A DNA stretch of 7,261 bases. Origin: an uncultured Clostridia bacterium. Lineage in GTDB: Bacteria; Bacillota; Clostridia; Christensenellales; CAG-314. Shown piece by piece: positions 6,094-7,261 of this stretch; the stretch's first letter is position 1; each line of letters opens with the position of its first letter. Where the stretch lies: the NCBI GenBank assembly GCA_937915515.1, contig CALGIK010000181.1, positions 1 to 7,261 of the forward strand, read 5' to 3'. The translations under genes and the position numbers were made by a program. A model generated the notes under the pieces. The model was given only the letters and a program-made list of their open reading frames with translations, made no database searches and was not told the DNA's origin.

Positions 6094-6786
6094 ATGGAAA
6101 AAATTATTGTCGCTATCGGCGGCGGCGAGATAAAAACAAAAGAAACGTTAGATATCGACAGATATATAGCAGATTTTATAAAGAGCCGTACGGGGGAAAG
6201 ACGTCCTTACGGATTGTTTATAGGCACAGCAAGTCATGATAGTATGCCTTACTTCAACAGTTTCCGCAAGACTTATACCTCTGTTTTTGACATAAAGGCG
6301 GACGTCGCTCTTACCGTCTACGGCGAGATGGATTATGATCACATTGCCGAAAAATTTGATAAAGCCGATTTTATCTACGTAGGCGGCGGCGATACAAAAT
6401 TTATGATTGAGTCGTGGCGCAAAAGCGGAATGCTTGACCTTATAAAAGACGCTTACAACAGAGGAGTTGTTCTAACCGGGTTATCGGCGGGGGCAATATG
6501 CTGGTTTAATGACGTATACAGTGACTTTGACATAATCAACGGCAAAAGCGGCGAGTACAAATTTATGAAGGGATTAAATATACTTGACGGTTTAGCTTGT
6601 CCTCATTACGACAACCGTGCGGAATTTGACAAGGCTTTTTTAGACAATGATTGTACTTTCGCTTATGCAATGAGTAACAACAGCGCGCTTGTTTTTGTCG
6701 ACGAAAAGTTTAACAAGAGTATAGGCAAAAACAAATCTTATTTGTTGACAAAACCAAACGGCGTGCTCACAAAAGAGGAATTATAA
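6094..6786 (+). CDS. Peptidase E-like serine hydrolase (family S51)
   Basis: This 230-residue cytoplasmic protein belongs to the peptidase E family, whose characterised members cleave dipeptides with an N-terminal Asp. The fold is related to class I glutamine amidotransferases. The N-terminus MEKIIVAIGGGEI is typical, which supports the start. IYVGGGDT (94-101) is the conserved glycine loop. The nucleophile elbow is GLSAGAICW, with Ser131. His171 in CPHYD is the likely catalytic His, and an acidic residue around 144-146 may complete the triad. The length matches Bacillota homologues of the YgaJ type better than the enteric PepE. Those homologues are not well characterised, so Asp-dipeptide cleavage is inference. 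The ribosome-binding site is odd: AGGA directly abuts the ATG, and the predicted promoter places transcription start almost at the ATG. The next gene begins immediately after the stop codon, so the two are co-transcribed. Confidence 0.92.
   Translation: MEKIIVAIGGGEIKTKETLDIDRYIADFIKSRTGERRPYGLFIGTASHDSMPYFNSFRKTYTSVFDIKADVALTVYGEMDYDHIAEKFDKADFIYVGGGDTKFMIESWRKSGMLDLIKDAYNRGVVLTGLSAGAICWFNDVYSDFDIINGKSGEYKFMKGLNILDGLACPHYDNRAEFDKAFLDNDCTFAYAMSNNSALVFVDEKFNKSIGKNKSYLLTKPNGVLTKEEL
6774..6779 (+). promoter_or_regulatory. Shine-Dalgarno site for the AEC permease inside the peptidase gene
   Basis: AGAGGA lies within the last codons of the peptidase E-like gene, seven bases before the ATG at 6787. 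Together with the zero-base gap (TAA directly followed by ATG) it shows an operon with probable translational coupling, and it fixes the permease start. Confidence 0.75.
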
Positions 6787-7261
6787 ATGGATTTCACTAC
6801 AACGGCAATTGCGGTTATTACTATGCTTATTTATGCCCTACCCGGATTTTTGGTAATTAAAACCAAAGCCGTTAAGGAAGACAGCATAGCTTCGTTTGCT
6901 AAACTTCTTTTGTTTGTTTTTCAACCTTGCTTGTCGCTGTACAGCTTTAACAAAGCAACATACACTCCGCTGCTGTTACAGAATATGGGCATTGTTTTTG
7001 CCGTAAGCATAGGCGTGCAAGCTTTACTTATATTATTTTTGTGGCTTTTATTTAAAAAACACTTTGACAACGTAGGGTATAGGGTAGCTTCGGCTGCGGC
7101 AGTTTTTGGCAACGTCGGATTTTTCGGCGTGCCGCTGCTCGAAAAACTTCTTCCCGATTGCCCCGATGCTTTGGCTTATTCGGCGGTGTTTATAATAAGC
7201 TTAAACTTATTAGCCTGGACTTTAGGCAGCTTTGTGCTGACAAAGGATAAAAAATTCTTTT
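6787..7261 (+). CDS. AEC-family (auxin efflux carrier type) permease, N-terminal part
   Basis: The open frame starts at 6787 and is still open at the window edge, giving 158 complete codons of a family that is usually about 300-320 residues. Hydrophobic helices are visible at about residues 6-24, 36-52, 66-89, 100-118 and 128-150. The stretch GNVGFFGVPLLEKL (about 108-121), followed by the Ser-Leu-Asn-Leu-Leu-Ala-Trp-Thr-Leu-Gly segment (about 137-146), is the recognisable AEC family pattern. It includes the Gly-Asn-x-Gly and small-residue motifs of the crossed helices. Bacterial members move organic anions such as malate or malonate, or other small solutes, across the inner membrane. The substrate here is unknown. 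It follows the peptidase gene with no gap. A shared role in handling small peptides or amino acids is possible but unproven. Confidence 0.88.
   Translation, partial: MDFTTTAIAVITMLIYALPGFLVIKTKAVKEDSIASFAKLLLFVFQPCLSLYSFNKATYTPLLLQNMGIVFAVSIGVQALLILFLWLLFKKHFDNVGYRVASAAAVFGNVGFFGVPLLEKLLPDCPDALAYSAVFIISLNLLAWTLGSFVLTKDKKFF

Noticed and set aside
6921..7112. Minus-strand 63-codon open frame opposite the AEC permease
   Set aside because: It is antisense to a recognisable permease reading frame that explains the sequence; it has no independent support.

Overview
This 7.3 kb window looks like a low-GC Bacillota (Firmicutes) chromosome, probably of the class Clostridia. The reasons are its AT-rich composition, strong Shine-Dalgarno sites (AGGAGG, GGAGG), near-consensus sigma-A type promoters, U-tailed intrinsic terminators, and gene families that read like clostridial members. 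I cannot name the species. I see no rRNA, tRNA, CRISPR, phage or insertion-sequence signal.

Left edge (1-400, minus strand): the N-terminal 104 codons of an unrecognised membrane-anchored protein, with its own strong promoter. Between it and the next gene lies the terminator of the transporter operon.

Centre left (416-4544, minus strand): a compact three-gene operon, transcribed marR-family regulator, then ABC half-transporter B, then ABC half-transporter A. The genes overlap by 7 and 11 bp. The operon starts at a perfect TTGACA-17-TATAAT promoter with an inverted-repeat operator over the predicted start site, and ends at a 10-bp hairpin terminator. This is the standard layout of a MarR-autoregulated heterodimeric multidrug-type exporter. 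The two nucleotide-binding domains are asymmetric in a complementary way. One has a non-catalytic Asp in Walker B and a Gln for the H-loop His, but an intact LSGGQ. The other has an intact Walker B and H-loop but has lost the LSGGQ signature through what looks like a five-residue deletion. The pair would therefore have one good and one very degenerate ATP site.

Centre right (4587-6050, minus strand): an aldehyde dehydrogenase with its own promoter, Shine-Dalgarno site and terminator, but split by a frameshift near 5712-5730. The catalytic residues are preserved in the downstream piece, so the damage looks recent or could be a sequence error.

Right (6057-7261, plus strand): a divergent transcription unit. 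A peptidase E-like (family S51) serine hydrolase has a predicted transcription start almost at its ATG, so its mRNA may be leaderless. It is followed with no gap by the start of an AEC-family (auxin efflux carrier type) permease that runs off the window.

Nothing here is clearly a new biological system. The points most worth a second look are the missing ABC signature motif, the MarR operator, the broken aldehyde dehydrogenase and the possibly leaderless peptidase gene.
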